NCBI GenBank assembly: GCA_025766275.1
Contig: JAFKAC010000034.1
Coordinates: 434,001-498,000 of the forward strand
Origin: Lactarius indigo
Taxonomy: Eukaryota > Basidiomycota > Agaricomycetes > Russulales > Russulaceae
Reading direction: 5' to 3'
Length of the DNA: 64,000 nucleotides
The number at the start of each line of letters is the position of its first letter. Position 1 is the stretch's first letter. Shown here in pieces: positions 60,827 through 64,000 of the stretch. The notes below the pieces were generated by a model. It saw only the letters and a list, made by a program, of their open reading frames with translations. It was not told the DNA's origin and ran no database searches. The position numbers and the translations under genes were made by a program.

Positions 60827-63800
60827 CTAGGTCCCAATACAAGAACTCCAACTATCACCGTGCACAAAATTAGAAAGACACAGGTGAGTTTCGTGTTCAC
60901 CCACAACCCAGATGTCACTTGGGCGGTGAAGATTTGCCCTATGCAACGGCGGGATCCACATTAATAGTTCATCGTTGCTACCACATATCCATCCCTCCTC
61001 GTTTATCTTCGATCGGTAAGTGAAGTCAACTTGTCCAGTATTTTCCGTCTTGCATGTCGTAACATCAAACATACGAATTGATCCATGTGCTGATGAGACG
61101 ATGCGCTGACTATCCGGGGAGAATGCCACTGACCGGACCGAATTCGTGTGACCACAGTATGGGCCTGCCACACTCTCTCCAGCGGTGGGGTCCCACATAC
61201 GAATCGTCTGGTCTACCGAGCCTGAAGCAATGCACTGACCGTCCGGGGAGATCGCCACAGAGTGGATCCAACCTATGTGCCCACTAAATGGGCCTGCTAC
61301 TGTCTCTCCTGTTGAGGCATCCCAAACACGGATTTTTGAATCATGCGAGCTCGAGACAACACGCTGACCATCGGGAGTAAATATCACAGATGTGACTTTA
61401 TCTGTGTGCCCACTAAATGGGCCTGCCACTGTCTCTCCTGTTATAGCGTTCCGCACGAGAATTGTTTCATCGTGCGAGCCCGAGACGATGCGCTGACCGT
61501 TTGGGGAAAATGCCACGGATTTGGCCGATTCCTGGTGCCTAACGGATGGACTTGCCACCGTCTCTCCTGTTGTAGCATCCAACACACAAATTGATCCATT
61601 GCCTAAGCCCGATGCGATGTGCTTGCCATCTGGAGAGAATGCCACACAGGTGACGTAGGCTCCGGGACAAAATGGGCCTGCCACCGTCTCTCCTGTTGTC
61701 ACATTCCAGACATGAATTGTCGAATCTGCCGACCCTGAGATAACGCGTTGACCATCTGGGGAGAATGCCACAGATGTGACAGAATCCGTGTGCCCAGTAA
61801 ATGAGCCCGTCACTAGCTGTCCTGTCATGGCATCCCACACACAAATTGTGTGGTCGTCCGATCCTGAGACAACGAGCTTGCCATCTGGGGAGAATGCTAC
61901 AGATCTGACCCAATCCCTGTGTCCATCAAATGTGCCTGCCGCTGTTCCACCAGTTGTGACATTCCACACACGAATGGTTCCATCAAAAGAGCATGAGATA
62001 ACGTGCCGGCCATCTGGTGAGAATGTAACTGATTCAACCGAACTAGTGTGCCCACTAAATGGGCCTGCTACAGCCACTCCTGTTATGGCATCCCACACGC
62101 GAATCGTTTTATCATAAGAACCCGAGACGATGCGTTGACCATCTGTGGAGAATGCTACAGACTGGACCAAATCCGTATGTCCACTAAATGGACCCGCCAT
62201 GGTCTCTCCCGTTACGGCATTCCACACACGAATCGTTCGATCGTAAGAGCCCGAGGTAATGCGCCGACCATCTGGAGAGAATGCCACAGATGCAACACAA
62301 CCTGTGTGCCCACTGTACGGACCTCCCACCGTCTCTCCCGTGGTGGAGTTCCAGATACGAATCGTTTGGTCAACCGAGCCAGAGACAATTTGCTGGCCAT
62401 CTGGGGAGAATGCCACAGACGTGACCCAATGCGTGTGCCCACTAAGTGGGCCTGCCACTGTCTCTCCAGTTGTAGCCTTCCATACACGAATTGTTTGGTC
62501 CGCCGAGCCAGAGACAATGCACAGGCCATCTGGGGAGAATGCCACGAATGTGACCCGATCCGTGTGCCCACTACACGAACCCACCACAATCTCTCCAGTC
62601 ATGGCATCCCACACGTGAATTGTGTTATTGTTCATGCCTGAGGCAATGCGCTGGCCATCTGGGGAGAATGCAACGGACATCGTGTTTCCGATAAATGGTC
62701 CTGCCATTCTCTCTCCCGTGGTGGCATTCCACACGCAAATTCCTCCATCGTATGAACCCGAGACAATGCGTTGGCCATCTGGTGAGAGTGCGATGGAATC
62801 GACACTGCCTCCGACATTCGAAATCACCATCTCTGATGAAGGCCAATGAGATAATCGTCCACTTTCGACGCGCAGTGTTTGAGGAAACATGCTCGAATAA
62901 TACATCGAAACAAGAGAACAAGTCGGCGCAAATGGTAAAGTAGAAAGGTAGACATGCGGTGCGCTCTTTGCCATCGCTATCCCGAAGTACCGCACGAACG
63001 CAGTGGCATCGTTGATGAACGCGGTCAATTTCTCTAGCTCTGCCGGAGAAACCTGTTGGGTCTGTTGCCATGAGTTGTTTGTCCGCCTCACAGAATTGAT
63101 GTGAAGACTTACACCTTGACCGGAGGCTAGCCACACATTTACAGACGACAACGCTGGCAAGGCAAGACACATATCACCCACCAAGCTAAGGGCCTCAAGC
63201 CAAAAGAGAAATTTCGCGCCAAAGAAAGCTCGCAGTTTGTCAAACAGACCAGTTTCGAAAGCAAGATGTTCTAAATGATCGTTGTAGAAACGACAAGCAT
63301 ATGATAATGCTGGCGAGATGTGTTTAGCAACGCGAGCTTCAAGGTCCTGAACGTCTCTATTAGCAAGATATGACGATTCAATGCCGCAGATATTGAATCT
63401 GAGGTCGCGGAGTACTAGACCGAGGCAGGAATGGGCCAACTCATAGTGGGCGTCCCGAAGGGGAATAGAGAAATCGCCGCTCTTCTCCTTATTTGTCAGG
63501 AAGTCGTGAAATGATGTATGGAGAGGAAGAATAGGATGGGTGTCATCGGATGAGTTAACGTTGCTTAACAATGTGCCCAGGCGACCGAGCATTATGACAA
63601 CAGAATCAGCGTCATCGTCATCATTGAAGCCAAGTCCTCGCAGAGCGGTCAGGGAGCGGATCGAGAGGGGTTCGAATGCGGTGATGAGCTGTCCCACGAC
63701 AGAACGGAATAGAAGTCGAGCTTGCGAGTGTGTGAAGTAGCCCTCGAGGACTTCTTTGTATAACTCGTCCAACGGATCTTGTCCATCGCGATCTGTAGTC

Positions 63801-64000
63801 AGTCTCAAAAGGTGGTTTATGCACTTTTTCTTGCTGAACCCGAAGCATTCGGGAGGATCCAGGATGAATCCACCCGCGACAGCCGCCCACTGAAACAGCC
63901 CTTCTGCCTTTCTTGTCAACGCGACTCCGTGCCTTTCGAACGCATCCGAAGGGAGTAACATCTGAAGGAAGGTCAGTATATCGTCCTCCGTACTAGCTCC
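60827..64000 (-). CDS. NACHT/WD40 STAND protein, copy B, 5' part outside window
   Basis: Partial gene. The frame is open from the window edge to 60827 with no lesion, and the same intron as in copy A (about 63053-63111) is in frame whether or not it is spliced. Present are the end of the NACHT module (MLLPSDAFERHGVALTRKAE, YKEVLEGYF, LPLHTSFHDFLTNKEKSGDF) and all fourteen WD40 repeats. Compared with copy A I count roughly twenty changed residues across the propellers, often at variable blade positions (for example SGSNDNT versus SGMNNNT, SGSFDQT versus SGSVDQT). Walker A lies beyond 64000. Confidence 0.82.
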   Translation of the reverse strand, partial: GASTEDDILTFLQMLLPSDAFERHGVALTRKAEGLFQWAAVAGGFILDPPECFGFSKKKCINHLLRLTTDRDGQDPLDELYKEVLEGYFTHSQARLLFRSVVGQLITAFEPLSIRSLTALRGLGFNDDDDADSVVIMLGRLGTLLSNVNSSDDTHPILPLHTSFHDFLTNKEKSGDFSIPLRDAHYELAHSCLGLVLRDLRFNICGIESSYLANRDVQDLEARVAKHISPALSYACRFYNDHLEHLAFETGLFDKLRAFFGAKFLFWLEALSLVGDMCLALPALSSVNVWLASGQGVSLHINSVRRTNNSWQQTQQVSPAELEKLTAFINDATAFVRYFGIAMAKSAPHVYLSTLPFAPTCSLVSMYYSSMFPQTLRVESGRLSHWPSSEMVISNVGGSVDSIALSPDGQRIVSGSYDGGICVWNATTGERMAGPFIGNTMSVAFSPDGQRIASGMNNNTIHVWDAMTGEIVVGSCSGHTDRVTFVAFSPDGLCIVSGSADQTIRVWKATTGETVAGPLSGHTHWVTSVAFSPDGQQIVSGSVDQTIRIWNSTTGETVGGPYSGHTGCVASVAFSPDGRRITSGSYDRTIRVWNAVTGETMAGPFSGHTDLVQSVAFSTDGQRIVSGSYDKTIRVWDAITGVAVAGPFSGHTSSVESVTFSPDGRHVISCSFDGTIRVWNVTTGGTAAGTFDGHRDWVRSVAFSPDGKLVVSGSDDHTICVWDAMTGQLVTGSFTGHTDSVTSVAFSPDGQRVISGSADSTIHVWNVTTGETVAGPFCPGAYVTCVAFSPDGKHIASGLGNGSICVLDATTGETVASPSVRHQESAKSVAFSPNGQRIVSGSHDETILVRNAITGETVAGPFSGHTDKVTSVIFTPDGQRVVSSSHDSKIRVWDASTGETVAGPFSGHIGWIHSVAISPDGQCIASGSVDQTIRMWDPTAGESVAGPYCGHTNSVRSVAFSPDSQRIVSSAHGSIRMFDVTTCKTENTGQVDFTYRSKINEEGWICGSNDELLMWIPPLHRANLHRPSDIWVVGEHETHLCLSNFVHGDSWSSCIGT

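Larger units (their letters stand above)
49690..64000. repeat. Segmental duplication, copy B (continues beyond window)
   Basis: Direct-orientation partner of 29300-42076, with the same order of F-box start, NLR, DUF6535, CLC and NACHT-WD40. It contains about 1.6 kb (58341-59946) absent from copy A, where the 5' half of the CLC relic is retained. Confidence 0.9.

Overview
The window looks like nuclear DNA of a filamentous basidiomycete (Agaricomycetes). The evidence is many short GT-AG introns (about 40-65 nt), F-box/LRR genes opening with a PDDVLLEIFD-type motif, DUF6535 membrane proteins, Goodbye-NACHT and NACHT-WD40 STAND proteins, and Plavaka and Tnp2 (CACTA-like) transposases. The F-box and DUF6535 style is what I would expect from Russulales, but that order-level guess is inference. 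No tRNA, rRNA or CRISPR array was seen. All family names come from reading translated exons by eye; no database search was run.

Layout. 1-2402 (-) is a broken CCH1 calcium-channel gene running off the left edge. 4614-10685 is a probable Plavaka element: an intact, nine-exon transposase (+) divergent from a charged hypothetical gene (-). 12450-13011 is a small uncertain gene. 13590-16955 is a decayed PDR/ABCG transporter. 17462-18670 is a C-terminally shortened F-box gene. 19057-19339 is a poly(A)-tailed retroposed insertion with 17-bp target-site duplications. 21140-23529 is an AT-hook hypothetical gene. 24448-28960 is a Tnp2 transposase (-) with a small basic-tailed gene (+) and paired direct repeats.

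The right half is dominated by a direct segmental duplication. Copy A (about 29.3-42.1 kb, continuing to at least the gene start at 44.26 kb) and copy B (about 49.7-64.0 kb, cut by the window edge) each carry, in order, an F-box relic (-), a Goodbye-NACHT-ankyrin NLR-like gene (-), a DUF6535 membrane-protein gene (+) sharing a ~150-bp divergent promoter with the NLR, a CLC chloride-channel relic (-), and a NACHT-WD40 gene (-). In copy A the NLR (997 codons by my splicing) and DUF6535 (889 codons) are both open. In copy B the NLR has a one-base frameshift, and the DUF6535 gene has a frameshift plus a nonsense codon. Between the copies lie relics of LPD1 and KHA1 and one intact conserved gene, SPC25.

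Interpretation. The head-to-head NLR/DUF6535 pair, kept as a unit through duplication and lost as a unit in copy B, is the best candidate here for an undescribed system: a sensor (ankyrin NLR) with a membrane partner, possibly for non-self recognition or regulated cell death. That function is inference. Around it, the window is a graveyard of fragments of conserved genes (CCH1, PDR, CLC, LPD1, KHA1, F-box) mixed with two autonomous-looking DNA transposons.
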